Translations under genes and position numbers: made by a program
Notes under the pieces: generated by a model
Told to the model about the DNA's origin: nothing
What the model saw: only the letters and a program-made list of their open reading frames with translations
Databases searched by the model: none
Assembly (NCBI GenBank): GCA_947591215.1
Contig: CANQCZ010000007.1
Location: forward strand, 1-54,176
Direction: 5' to 3'
DNA: 54,176 nt
DNA from: an uncultured Bacilli bacterium
GTDB taxonomy: Bacteria > Bacillota_I > Bacilli_A > RFN20 > CAG-449
In this document: positions 17,809 through 26,777 of the stretch, piece by piece
Position numbering within the stretch: the first letter of the stretch is position 1
Layout of the letters: the number at the start of each line of letters is the position of its first letter

Positions 17809-18240
17809 ATGTCTTTTGAATTAGTGCTTACACTTATTGTAATCGGGGCTATTTTTCTAGCAGTAATCCTCATAATTTTATCGGGAGTCATCAAAATAAA
17901 AAATGACGAAGTCGCCATCATCGAAAAATTTCATACTTTCGACAAAGTGCTTAATTCCGGTTTGCATTTTATCATGCCGATTTTTTCTCATCGTGTAAAA
18001 ACTTATAGCGTTAAACCCATCTCAATTAAGGGACACTTCAATAATTTTGAAATTTTTATAAATTTTAAAATCGAGGATTATCAAAAATATTATTACTCGA
18101 ATGAAATTTTTGAAGTAGGTATTAGTAAAAAATTAAAAAACATCTCCCCTACTAGTAAGGAAGATGTTATTCAAACTATCGAAGATTACGCTGAATCGTT
18201 GGGTATCGCCATCTTAAAAATCGAATTATCCGATGTCTAA
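17809..18240 (+). CDS. Minimal SPFH/band 7 domain protein
   Basis: 143 residues. One N-terminal transmembrane helix (about 4-28) is followed by a short band 7-like domain: VAIIEKFHTFDKVLNSGLHFIMP matches the usual opening with Pro-Gly-Leu-His, then two beta strands with a shortened helical part, ending with AESLGIAILKIELSDV, which matches the usual Gly-Ile strand that closes the domain. Normal members have 250-350 residues with a long coiled coil; here the coiled coil and tail are absent and the domain middle is trimmed. AGAGGT five bases before the ATG at 17809 decides the start. Its end overlaps glmM (convergent) by 15 bases. Confidence 0.6.
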   Translation: MSFELVLTLIVIGAIFLAVILIILSGVIKIKNDEVAIIEKFHTFDKVLNSGLHFIMPIFSHRVKTYSVKPISIKGHFNNFEIFINFKIEDYQKYYYSNEIFEVGISKKLKNISPTSKEDVIQTIEDYAESLGIAILKIELSDV

Positions 18241-19554
18241 ATCAAAGATTAAATTTCGAAGAGAAGAACCGATTTCCTGATTCTTTTTTTCACTTTCACT
18301 CTCAATTAAAACTCTTATTAAAGATTCAGTGCCGGAAGGTCTTATTACAATGCGACCTTGTCCTTTTAGTTCTCGCTCGCTTGCATTCAAATAATCAAGC
18401 AAACGTTGATTATTGATGATATTATTTTTGTCGACCACTTGAATGTTCATTTGCAGGGTGGGATAAGGCTTATAGTCATCGTATATTTTTTTCAACAATT
18501 CTTTTTCTGACATTAAAATCATTAATTTCATCATCGATAGTAAGGCATCTCCGGTTTTGGCAAAATCGCCAAAAATAATATGTCCCGATTTTTCCCCACC
18601 CAATGAAGCGTTAATGCGCGACATTTTCATTTGAACATTATGATCGCCAACATCGACAACATCGGCCTCGATTTGGTGCTCTTTAAGCTTTTTCAATAAG
18701 GCGCTATTAGTCATCGTAGTCACCACGATGCGATTTTCTTTAAGAAGATTTTGTTTTTTTAAATCCAATGCAAAAATCATCAAAAGCAAATCCCCATCTA
18801 AAAGACGTCCATCACTATCACAAGCGATGATGCGATCCCCGTCTCCGTCTACGGCAATTCCTAAATCAAATTTCCCTTTTACAACTTTTTTTTGCAAAAT
18901 TTCATAATCTAGAACTCCACTTTCACGATTGATATTAATTCCGTTTGGTTTTACATTCGTTAATTCATAATGTTTTAAATTTAATCGTTTAAATAAAGTT
19001 TCAATGATCTGATAGTCGGCACCATTTGCTCCGTCGACTACAACTTTTAAATTGTGATTTATGTGTTCTTTATTTTCCAATAAAAATTCAATATACTCCT
19101 CAATTAAATGACTGCTTTCAATAAGACGTCCGATATGATCAGGAGCCGCTAAGGGCAAATAATCTTCTTTAGCGTCAATATAACTTTCGATTTCTTTCTT
19201 TAAATCATCTTTGATTTTTTCTCCGTTACGATCAAAAATTTTTATGCCATTGTCATCGTAAGGATTGTGCGATGCCGTAATCATAACGCCATAATCAAAG
19301 CGATATTTAGCGGTTAGATATGAGACCGCCGGGGTTGGAGCAATCCCCAAATCATATACACTTGATCCTGATCCTAACGCCCCCGAGCAAAAAGAAGAAA
19401 AGAGAAGATCTGAAGAAATTCTGGTATCACGAGCTAAAAGTATCTTTAATTTACCTCTTGCACCTAAATATCTTCCAAGACGAAAAACAATTCGCGAAGT
19501 TAAATTATAATTAACTTTACCACGAATTCCGTCTGTTCCAAAATATTTATTCAT
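18226..19554 (-). CDS. glmM: Phosphoglucosamine mutase
   Basis: 442 residues, the family's usual length. It converts glucosamine-6-P to glucosamine-1-P on the way to UDP-GlcNAc and peptidoglycan. Motifs are NKYFGTDGIRG at the N terminus, the phospho-Ser loop TASHNPYDDNGIK (about 97-109), the Mg-binding DGDGDR (about 240), the sugar loop GGEKSGH and the phosphate-binding RPSGTESLIRV near the C terminus. GGTGA seven bases upstream favours the ATG at 19554. cdaA lies 55 bases upstream, the arrangement seen in many Firmicutes, but the usual cdaR between them is absent. Confidence 0.97.
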   Translation of the reverse strand: MNKYFGTDGIRGKVNYNLTSRIVFRLGRYLGARGKLKILLARDTRISSDLLFSSFCSGALGSGSSVYDLGIAPTPAVSYLTAKYRFDYGVMITASHNPYDDNGIKIFDRNGEKIKDDLKKEIESYIDAKEDYLPLAAPDHIGRLIESSHLIEEYIEFLLENKEHINHNLKVVVDGANGADYQIIETLFKRLNLKHYELTNVKPNGININRESGVLDYEILQKKVVKGKFDLGIAVDGDGDRIIACDSDGRLLDGDLLLMIFALDLKKQNLLKENRIVVTTMTNSALLKKLKEHQIEADVVDVGDHNVQMKMSRINASLGGEKSGHIIFGDFAKTGDALLSMMKLMILMSEKELLKKIYDDYKPYPTLQMNIQVVDKNNIINNQRLLDYLNASERELKGQGRIVIRPSGTESLIRVLIESESEKKNQEIGSSLRNLIFDLDIG

Positions 19555-19609
19555 AAAACATTCACCCATACATCATATGCATGAATAAAGAAAGTTTTAA
19601 AAAGAAGTT

Positions 19610-20374
19610 TTAACGACTCATATAATCTTGGAAATAATTTTTAAATTCGTCAAGAGTAACATTTTCCATATTACCCATATAAGCAATGGAAACTCTTCCG
19701 CTTTCTTCACTGACAACGACAGTTACCGAGTCCGTGGTTTCGCTTATTCCGATAGCAGCACGATGGCGAGAACCGAATTTGCCGGTAAGCGCGGTAGTAG
19801 TTGGCATGTAAAAGACGCTTGCGGCGACGATTCGATCATCCTTAATGATAACCGCGCCGTCATGCAATCTAGTTCCAGGATAAAAAATCGTCACAAGCAA
19901 TTCTTGTGTAACCGGGGCATTTACAGCAGTGCCCGTTTTTCCAATTTCAGAAAGTGAATCTTGCTTTTCAAAAGTTAGAATGGCTCCGATTTTATTTTTA
20001 GCCAACGAAAAAATTGTATCATTTATTACCTGATAAAATTTTTCCTTATCATAACCGACTTTAGTCTCTTTATTGGTGTTATGCTTTTTAGAAACGCTAT
20101 TAATAATAAAATGCCTAATTTCAGAGATATTCGTGAAGAAAAAGATCACGGTGGCACTGGTTAAAAGCATCGAAATTAACAATTTGAAATTAGAGAATCC
20201 ACAAATTGCCGACACGAGGTAAAACGTAAAAGAAATACAATAAAATATAGCAATCGTCCTTCTTTTTAAGTATCTCAAAAAGAAAACGATCAATAATATT
20301 GCTAAAACAAAAGTTAATATGATATCTATTAAAAAAAGCGGCTCTTTAAAATGCTCTAAAATACTATCTAGCAT
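19610..20374 (-). CDS. cdaA: Diadenylate cyclase CdaA (c-di-AMP synthase)
   Basis: 254 residues. Three N-terminal membrane helices (about 12-90) precede a DisA_N cyclase domain with DGAVIIKDDRIVAA (DGA motif), TTTALTGKFGSRHRAAIG (RHR motif) and SEESGRVSIAYMG. These are the catalytic residues that join two ATP into cyclic di-AMP, a regulator of potassium and osmotic balance and of wall integrity. Its gene heads a two-gene unit with glmM; in Bacillus and Listeria a cdaR (ybbR) gene lies between and its product binds CdaA. AAAGGAG precedes the ATG. Confidence 0.95.
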   Translation of the reverse strand: MLDSILEHFKEPLFLIDIILTFVLAILLIVFFLRYLKRRTIAIFYCISFTFYLVSAICGFSNFKLLISMLLTSATVIFFFTNISEIRHFIINSVSKKHNTNKETKVGYDKEKFYQVINDTIFSLAKNKIGAILTFEKQDSLSEIGKTGTAVNAPVTQELLVTIFYPGTRLHDGAVIIKDDRIVAASVFYMPTTTALTGKFGSRHRAAIGISETTDSVTVVVSEESGRVSIAYMGNMENVTLDEFKNYFQDYMSR

Positions 20375-20524
20375 AAAAAAATCACGCTCCTTTTCTACAC
20401 TCTAATATCATAGCAAATCATCCAAGAAAATGAAAGACATGAAATTATTAAGTTTTAAAATTTGTGACTTTTTTTAAGGAGTGACAACTTTTTATTTATA
20501 TTTCAATCACTTCCACGTCTAAAT

Positions 20525-20553
20525 TTGACAAGATTAGTATTTTATTAGATAAT
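20525..20553 (+). promoter_or_regulatory. Promoter of the FGGY kinase gene
   Basis: TTGACA (20525-20530), 17-base spacer, GATAAT (20548-20553), 27 bases before the start codon. Confidence 0.7.
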
Positions 20554-20579
20554 TTTATTAATGAAGGAATCTTAAACTT

Positions 20580-22136
20580 ATGGGCAATGACAATTATATT
20601 TTATCGATAGATTACGGTACTCAAAGCGTAAAAGTTTCTGTTTTTGATGATAAAGGTAACATTCTCGCTTTTGAAAAACAAAATTATAATCCGCCTTATT
20701 TTTCAGCTAATCCTAGTTGGTTTGAGCAACATGCTGATTTTTATTGGGAACAAATGTGCTTGGCTTCTCAAAAACTCTGTCAAAAAAATTTCGAACTTAT
20801 GAATAATGTCAAGGGGGTTGTCACTTCTTGCTTTCGTGATACTGCGGTGATGTTGGATAAAAATCATAAACCGATACGACCGGCGATTCTATGGTTAGAT
20901 CAAAGAGTGGCCAAAGTCGAGGAAAAATTACCTTTACTGAATAGGACCCTTTTTGCACTCGTCGGAATGAAAGAAACCGTAAGAGTGCAACGAGCAAAAT
21001 CAATGTCAAATTGGTTGAAAGTGAACGAACCTATTAACTGGAAACAAACCGACAAATATGTCAATATTTCCACTTATTTAAATTACCGAATGATTGGAGA
21101 ATTAAAAGATTCTCCTTCCAATTATGCTGGGCATTATCCTCTCGATTTTAAACGTTGCAAATGGTATGGTTCCCACGCTTTAAAATTTCCGGTTTTTAAC
21201 ATTGATGCATCTAAACTATGTGAATTGGTTGATCAAAATTTACCCCTTGGTAAAGTTTCCTTACAAGCTCATGAAGAATCGGGTATCCCTTTTGGAATCC
21301 CTCTTCTTTCTTCATCGTCTGATAAAGCCAATGAAACAATCGGAAACGGAAGCATCGACGAAACTTCAGCGACCATCTCATATGGTACAGCCGCTACAAT
21401 TTCAATAAGCAGCAAACGTTATGTCGAACCCGAAACTTTTTTACCGGCTTATGCTACACCGATTAAAAACCTTTACAATACCGAAGTGCAAATTTATCGA
21501 GGATATTGGATGATCAATTGGTTTGTCGAACAGTTCTATCAGTCCGAAAAAGAAGAATGTGAAAAACTCGGAATTTCCTATCTTGACAAATTAAATAAAG
21601 AAATGTTTCAACTCGTTCCCGGTGCTGACGGATTAATTCTTGATCCTTATTGGGGACCTTCTTTAAAACGTCCTAATTACAAAGGTGTGGTCATCGGTTT
21701 TTCTGACAATCACACCAAAATTCATCTTTATCGTGCAATAATAGAAGGTATTTGTTTTTCTTTAAAAAACAGTTTAACAAAAATCGAAAGAAAAATGCAC
21801 CGCAAAGTAGAGCGGCTTTATATTTCAGGTGGTGGCGCCGTTTCCGATGAAATCGCCCAGATAACCGCTGATATTTTTAACCTCCCTGTCTATCGAGTTC
21901 AAACTATAGAAACCAGTTCTTTAGGTTCAGCAATCGTCGGATTTGTAAAACTTGGCATCTACGATTCTTTAGAAACTGCTATTATAAAAATGGTAAGAAC
22001 CAAGAGCAAATTCTTACCACGTCATGAAATAAGTATCACTTACGATTATATTTTTAAAAATATTTATCAAAAAATATACAAGAACAACATTAAGATTTGT
22101 AAAAATATTCGAAAATTAACCAAAATCGACATTTAA
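20580..22136 (+). CDS. FGGY-family carbohydrate kinase
   Basis: 518 residues with two ASKHA domains. The N-terminal phosphate loop is SIDYGTQSVKVSVFD, the second domain has SYGTAATIS, and an adenosine-binding SGGGAVSDEIAQITADIFN segment is near residue 420. Family members phosphorylate glycerol, xylulose, ribulose, gluconate and other sugars; GTTDVK-type details do not identify the sugar here, and no transporter or isomerase gene is adjacent. The C terminus carries an extra Lys/Ile-rich tail of about 30 residues. It stands alone with its own promoter. Confidence 0.88.
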   Translation: MGNDNYILSIDYGTQSVKVSVFDDKGNILAFEKQNYNPPYFSANPSWFEQHADFYWEQMCLASQKLCQKNFELMNNVKGVVTSCFRDTAVMLDKNHKPIRPAILWLDQRVAKVEEKLPLLNRTLFALVGMKETVRVQRAKSMSNWLKVNEPINWKQTDKYVNISTYLNYRMIGELKDSPSNYAGHYPLDFKRCKWYGSHALKFPVFNIDASKLCELVDQNLPLGKVSLQAHEESGIPFGIPLLSSSSDKANETIGNGSIDETSATISYGTAATISISSKRYVEPETFLPAYATPIKNLYNTEVQIYRGYWMINWFVEQFYQSEKEECEKLGISYLDKLNKEMFQLVPGADGLILDPYWGPSLKRPNYKGVVIGFSDNHTKIHLYRAIIEGICFSLKNSLTKIERKMHRKVERLYISGGGAVSDEIAQITADIFNLPVYRVQTIETSSLGSAIVGFVKLGIYDSLETAIIKMVRTKSKFLPRHEISITYDYIFKNIYQKIYKNNIKICKNIRKLTKIDI

Positions 22137-22151
22137 TTACGATCGATTAAA

Positions 22152-22420
22152 TTAAACAAATATTATTTCTAATAAATAGAAAAACGTGTGAAATGCGATA
22201 GAAATGATAAATAGCACTAAACATTGATTAGCGTGATATTTGGCAAATGGTGATTTTGGTTTTACTAAAATCGGGAAAAAGAAAAAAGGCCGCAAAATAA
22301 ATATCCGATTGCCGCGAATAACCGATCTAAAAATTTTAGCTCTTCACCTTTATCGATATTTTCTTCACTTACTTTAACATCAACAACTTCCTTATTATCT
22401 TCCAAATACCTCAAATAAAG
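22152..22420 (-). pseudogene. Frameshifted small membrane-protein gene (DUF4870-like)
   Basis: On the minus strand from 22420 one frame reads a charged segment then FLDRLFAAIGYLFCGL; it stops at a TAG just past two homopolymer runs (22275-22280 and 22282-22287). Adding a single T there continues into FFFPILVKPKSPFAKYHANQ followed by a hydrophobic helix, ending at TAA 22152-22154. The K-S-x-F-A-(K/R)-(Y/F)-HANQ segment after a membrane helix is typical of small DUF4870-type membrane proteins. No start codon with a ribosome binding site is visible on the 5' side, which suggests real decay and not only a base-call slip. It fills the otherwise empty 22137-22467 gap. Confidence 0.7.
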
Positions 22421-22479
22421 AATATTATTTTTTTTTGTTTTTATAATTTTTTTTCGTTATACTATAAATGAGGTTTATT

Positions 22480-23604
22480 ATGAAGAAAATTATTAATTCT
22501 AAACTCTTTAAAATTATTTCTATATACATTGTAATTCTTGGTTTACTTGCCATTTTGCTTGGAACTTTTTGCCTCAATGGTTCAAAAAAAATTTTTAACG
22601 ATATTGAAAAAATCACTCCAGTAGCACATCGTGAATTAGAAATCATTAAAGACGGAGAAAATCTCGGCTTAGTAAACGATAATAGCGGACAAGATTTTAA
22701 AATTCTTCAATTGTCTGACATTCATTTAAGTTGCAGTTATGCAACATACGAAAACGATTTAAGCGCTATTAAAGCGGTCGAAAAGGTGGTAAGAAAAACT
22801 GCTCCGGATCTTATAGTCTTAACCGGAGATATCATTTATCCTTCAATTTTACATTTGAATTGCAACAATGATTTAATAGCCAAAGCCATTATACAATTAA
22901 TGGAAAACCTTTCAATTCCGTGGTCGGTGACTTATGGAAATCATGATACCGAATCATATAGTACCTGCACCAGAGATCAAATTAGTGAGTTATATGAAAA
23001 TGCACCTTCGTGTCTTTTTTATCGAGGACCTGAAAATATTTATGGTAGTGGTAACTATCTTGTAAAACTATACAATTACGATCGCTCTTTAAACCAAGTC
23101 TTAGTAATGATGGACTCTAATTCATACGTCCCTAACTCATTTATTAACGATTACGATAATATTCACGAAGATCAAATTGAATGGTATTCTAACACTTTAA
23201 ATAAAATTTGTGACAAAGAAGGAAGAATCGTCCCTTCGATCCTTTACATTCACATTCCTTTTAAAGAATATAAAATCGCTTGGGATATGTATTTAGATGG
23301 TTCTTCGGAAGTGACTTATATCGACGGGGGAGCTTTAGAAGGATTCTCAGGCCCCAAACGTGAAGATTCAATGTTTGAAACCATCGAAAAAGTTCAATCG
23401 ACAAAAGCGGTTTTTTGCGGTCATGACCATTTAAACACTTACGCTATCTCATACAAAAATGTCATTCTTTCATATGGGATGTCGATTGATTATCTAGCTT
23501 ATCCCACCATTTATCATAAAACTTCGCAACGTGGGGGAACCTTGGTTTCGATTTCTCCCGATGGTACTTTTTCTTTTGAAAGAATCTATTTAAAAGATCT
23601 TTGA
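22480..23604 (+). CDS. Membrane-anchored calcineurin-like metallophosphoesterase
   Basis: 374 residues. An N-terminal transmembrane helix (about 12-35) is followed by a phosphoesterase domain with all five metal motifs: LQLSDIHLS (DxH), LTGDIIYP (GDxx), TYGNHDTE (GNHD), YIHIPF and CGHDHLNTY (GHxH). The catalytic part should face outward, as in purple acid phosphatase or Icc-like extracellular esterases, but the substrate is unknown. GAGG six bases before the ATG at 22480 decides the start over an in-frame ATG at 22468. The gene is flanked by a pseudogene and a long gene-poor stretch. Confidence 0.88.
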   Translation: MKKIINSKLFKIISIYIVILGLLAILLGTFCLNGSKKIFNDIEKITPVAHRELEIIKDGENLGLVNDNSGQDFKILQLSDIHLSCSYATYENDLSAIKAVEKVVRKTAPDLIVLTGDIIYPSILHLNCNNDLIAKAIIQLMENLSIPWSVTYGNHDTESYSTCTRDQISELYENAPSCLFYRGPENIYGSGNYLVKLYNYDRSLNQVLVMMDSNSYVPNSFINDYDNIHEDQIEWYSNTLNKICDKEGRIVPSILYIHIPFKEYKIAWDMYLDGSSEVTYIDGGALEGFSGPKREDSMFETIEKVQSTKAVFCGHDHLNTYAISYKNVILSYGMSIDYLAYPTIYHKTSQRGGTLVSISPDGTFSFERIYLKDL

Positions 23605-24046
23605 TATAAATAATTTTTATTTAAAAATACTATTATCAAAGTTTAAGTTAAACATATTCTTGTTGCTTTTTATAAGGTATATATGGCTTTTAAAAAAATA
23701 TATAACCTAAACATCCTTTTAAATATCAGTTTTATTTTTATAAACATGATTATTGACATGATCAAATTGGCAATTGATTTATTTATTAGATAATATTATA
23801 GCAATCATTATAATACCCGTATTGTTTATTATTATAAATTGTTTTGAACATGAATTTAGAAGGTGCTATGTCAACCGGGTGACATTTTAGAATACATTGA
23901 TGATAAGAGTAATTGCAAAACGGAAAATAAAAGATGAAAAAACTTTTTAAAACTTAAGCTTTCTTTTATAATTCCGTCTTTTACAAGTTTTAATTTTACA
24001 TAATCTTAAAAAATGAAGAGACTTATGAAATGAAAAAGAGAACAAT

Positions 24047-24084
24047 AAAAAAGAGCCGTACTAACCTTTACCATAAACGGCTCT
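24047..24084 (-). terminator. Minus-strand terminator hairpin
   Basis: AGAGCCGT (24052-24059) pairs with ACGGCTCT (24077-24084); on the minus strand it is followed by six T's. It lies downstream of the ABC permease gene's own terminator, so it may be a second stop or end a small transcript. Confidence 0.7.
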
Positions 24085-24159
24085 AAAATAATAATCATTT
24101 TCTTTAAAAATTCAATTAGAATTACATTAAAGAAGTGATTTTATTTTAAAAAATCTTTT

Positions 24160-24196
24160 GCTATTAGTCAAGTATTTTTGGCTAATAGCTCTTTTT
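24160..24196. terminator. Bidirectional terminator after the ABC operon
   Basis: GCTATTAG (24160-24167) pairs with CTAATAGC (24182-24189), followed by TCTTTTT on the plus strand and by AAAAGATTTTTT on the minus strand. Confidence 0.65.
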
Positions 24197-24224
24197 AAAA
24201 TCTACAAATACCTAAAATCTTGAA

Positions 24225-25391
24225 TTACCGCGAAAACATCACTCGTTCATTATTGAACATTCTCGTCAATATATAAATTCCACTTACACTATAAACCAAA
24301 TTAGATATCACGGTAGTCAAAAGGTTAGCAATATTTAAATTTAATGCAAATATCGCATAGACCGTCTGCGTCACATTGTAAAATGGAATTAAATAAACAA
24401 AAAGGTTATCCGAGGTATTTTGCATAAACGATGTCATTAAAGATAAAATCATGATCACAATCATCACTGGTCCAATATAAGATGTTGCTTCTTTTACACT
24501 TTTGGCAAAAGTCGATAAAATGGCCAATAACGTAATCGTTAATAATGTAAAAGAAATAATTACCAGAAAAATTAAAGTAAATTCCGGGATTCCGTAAATC
24601 GAAACATCTAATCCCGTACTTTGACTTTGAAGTAATTTGGGAAATGATAAAATCACCCCGAGAAAAGAACAAGTGCCCGCTAATAAGGCAAGTGTCCCGA
24701 TTGAAATAATTTTTCCAATCGCCAATTCACTTCTTTTAATCGGAGTTACCAACAAAGTCGCAATCGTTCCTCGCTCTTTTTCGCCTGCCATCGATTCTGG
24801 AGCGATTGTCATACAACTGGAAAAGATCAAAGTCACTAGAAGAAGTGGCATAATTGAGGAAAGAAGCATTGAAGAAACATCTTGACTACTAGCTAAATCA
24901 TAATCACTCCCCATATTGATATCAAAAATATTGGTTATGCTGCTTTCGATCGCGTCTAAAACCGAAACTGCCATTTGATAAAATTGCAAAGATTCATTTT
25001 TAGCTGAATTATAGAAAATTTCAACCTTCATCGGAGAACTCAAATTTGATGACAATTTACTATCAAAATCAGATGGAAAAACCAAGATAAAATCTTTTTG
25101 TCTTTGAGCGACTTCATCTTTTTTGGATTCGACTTCCGTCGCATTAATGGAAGTCAGCTCAATCCTTATATTTTGTGCTTCGATGGTTGAAGAGAAGATT
25201 TGTGATTGATTGACGACATAGCCGGTATAAGTATAGTCATTTTCAACTTCAACCATAGAGCCGATCATATCTCCCATTAAACTGTAAATGACAAATATTA
25301 AAATCCCCGGTAAAAACAGCGAAAGTACGATCCTTCGATCGGTAAAGAATCTTCTAAACTCTTTTTTGATGATTGTTAAAATATTTTTCAT
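24225..25391 (-). CDS. ABC-2 type exporter permease (NatB-like)
   Basis: 388 residues: an N-terminal membrane helix (about 20-40), a large extracytoplasmic domain (about 45-175), then five helices between about 178 and 380. MAGEKERGTIATLLVTPIKR is the conserved cytoplasmic coupling segment of the ABC-2 permease family (NatB/YhgE type). The start ATG overlaps the stop of the ATPase gene by 4 bases (ATGA), so the two subunits are made together. The exported substrate (Na+, a drug or a peptide) cannot be read from sequence. Confidence 0.9.
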   Translation of the reverse strand: MKNILTIIKKEFRRFFTDRRIVLSLFLPGILIFVIYSLMGDMIGSMVEVENDYTYTGYVVNQSQIFSSTIEAQNIRIELTSINATEVESKKDEVAQRQKDFILVFPSDFDSKLSSNLSSPMKVEIFYNSAKNESLQFYQMAVSVLDAIESSITNIFDINMGSDYDLASSQDVSSMLLSSIMPLLLVTLIFSSCMTIAPESMAGEKERGTIATLLVTPIKRSELAIGKIISIGTLALLAGTCSFLGVILSFPKLLQSQSTGLDVSIYGIPEFTLIFLVIISFTLLTITLLAILSTFAKSVKEATSYIGPVMIVIMILSLMTSFMQNTSDNLFVYLIPFYNVTQTVYAIFALNLNIANLLTTVISNLVYSVSGIYILTRMFNNERVMFSR

Positions 25392-26164
25392 TCTTCTTCA
25401 CCCACTTCTTTCTTATAGATATTGAAAAAAACTGTCTCTAAATCTTGATTGGCCGTCAAATTTTTTATATCGTCGGAAACGATCATTTTTCCGTTGATGA
25501 TAATACCGACACGATCGCAAATTTTTTCAACAAGTGAAAAGATGTGAGTAGAAATAATAATTGTTTTTCCTTGTTGTTTTAATTCTTCAAGATAATCTGT
25601 TACCACTTTGGCGGTTAAGACATCAAGTCCGTTGGTCGGTTCATCAAAAATGATGATGTCAGGATTGTGAACTAACGAAATTACCAATGAAACTTTCTGT
25701 TTCATACCTGTTGATAGGTTGCTGATTTTCACCTCACAAAAGCGATCGATACCAAATTTTTTGAATAAGGTTTCTTTTCTTTGCTTAGCAATTTCCTCTG
25801 GGACATCATGCAAGGAAGCAAAAAAATCAAAAAGGTAATTAGGTGTGAAAAAATCTTCAAGTTTTAATTCGCTAGTCAAAAATCCGATTTTTTTTCTGAC
25901 CTCTTCCGGATTCTTCTTTATATTAATACCATCGAGCAAAGCTTCTCCTTCATCGGCTTTAATAAGGGTTGAAAGAATTCTTAACGCCGTCGTTTTCCCG
26001 GCACCATTTGGCCCTAATAGGCCATAGATTTCCCCTTTGTAAGCACTGAATGAAAGACCATTTAACGCTACTTTGCAATTAAGATTCGTTTTTTCGATTT
26101 TTTGTTGCTTTCGTGATAATTTAAAAGTTTTTTTCAAATCAGTGACTGTTATGATCTCTTCCAT
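25388..26164 (-). CDS. ABC transporter ATP-binding protein (NatA-like)
   Basis: 258 residues. Walker A GLLGPNGAGKTT (about 50), Q-loop in FLTSELKLEDFF, signature LSTGMKQKVSLV (about 150), Walker B IIIFDEPTNGLD and the switch His in ISTHIFSLVE. This is the ATPase of the export-type ABC pair with the overlapping permease gene downstream. The upstream membrane-protein gene overlaps its start by 26 bases. AAAGGAGAG precedes the ATG. Confidence 0.95.
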   Translation of the reverse strand: MEEIITVTDLKKTFKLSRKQQKIEKTNLNCKVALNGLSFSAYKGEIYGLLGPNGAGKTTALRILSTLIKADEGEALLDGINIKKNPEEVRKKIGFLTSELKLEDFFTPNYLFDFFASLHDVPEEIAKQRKETLFKKFGIDRFCEVKISNLSTGMKQKVSLVISLVHNPDIIIFDEPTNGLDVLTAKVVTDYLEELKQQGKTIIISTHIFSLVEKICDRVGIIINGKMIVSDDIKNLTANQDLETVFFNIYKKEVGEEE

Positions 26165-26609
26165 AATTCTCTCCTTTCAAGTATTTAAAATGCGCGTCAT
26201 ATTTTTTCAATAAGATATCGTTAAATCTTATTCCGAATATCAAGATAAAATAAATAAAACTGGTCGAATTAATCATCAATAACATTCCATACCAACTAAA
26301 CGGGTATATTTCTAAAAAATACGTCATAAATACGATACCGCCGATATACACCAAATAATGAATCAGCAATGCGATCTTTGGTTTAAGAATATCTCTCTGG
26401 TATATTTCAAAAATAGCAAAAGTTAAAAATCCGTACGTCAAGAAGCATAGAAGAAAATTTCGATATTGATCCGCGGTTAATTCCATAGGGATTATATCGA
26501 CAAAATATGGAAGTACTTCGGTAGTTATTAAGCATAAAATCAAATAAACAAATGAGCCAATTAATCCTTTGTAAACCACTTGTTTCAATTTAATCACCTT
26601 CAATATCAT
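26139..26609 (-). CDS. Four-helix membrane protein of the ABC operon
   Basis: 156 residues with four transmembrane helices (about 13-35, 50-70, 80-100 and 108-128), a layout like DUF3021-type membrane proteins though without a firm motif. It is first in the ABC exporter operon and overlaps the ATPase gene by 26 bases. The ATG at 26609 has no ribosome binding site; an in-frame TTG at 26588 is preceded by AAGGTGA and may be the real start, giving 149 residues. Confidence 0.6.
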   Translation of the reverse strand: MILKVIKLKQVVYKGLIGSFVYLILCLITTEVLPYFVDIIPMELTADQYRNFLLCFLTYGFLTFAIFEIYQRDILKPKIALLIHYLVYIGGIVFMTYFLEIYPFSWYGMLLMINSTSFIYFILIFGIRFNDILLKKYDAHFKYLKGENYGRDHNSH

Positions 26610-26777
26610 AGCAAATTGGCAATTATAATGCGAATAACGAAAGTAAAAATTTCGATTTATCGGTTTCCGCTTGATATATAAACCTAAACCTTTAATTTTA
26701 AAGACTCGCTAATTTCATCGAGGGTTTCTATTTAAAATTATCCGATTTTACGTTACAATATTGCTGAGGTAACAAAT

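Larger units (their letters stand above)
23605..24224. other. Gene-poor 620-bp stretch
   Basis: No supported gene. Contents: a long hairpin just after the phosphoesterase gene (CTTTGATA...TATCAAAG around an inner TAAATAA/TTATTTA), then very AT-rich DNA with a short unstarted reading frame (about 23770-23890, plus strand) that would encode a hydrophobic stretch ending in Arg/Cys/Tyr residues, possibly a gene remnant. Two terminator hairpins lie at 24047-24084 and 24160-24196. Confidence 0.5.
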
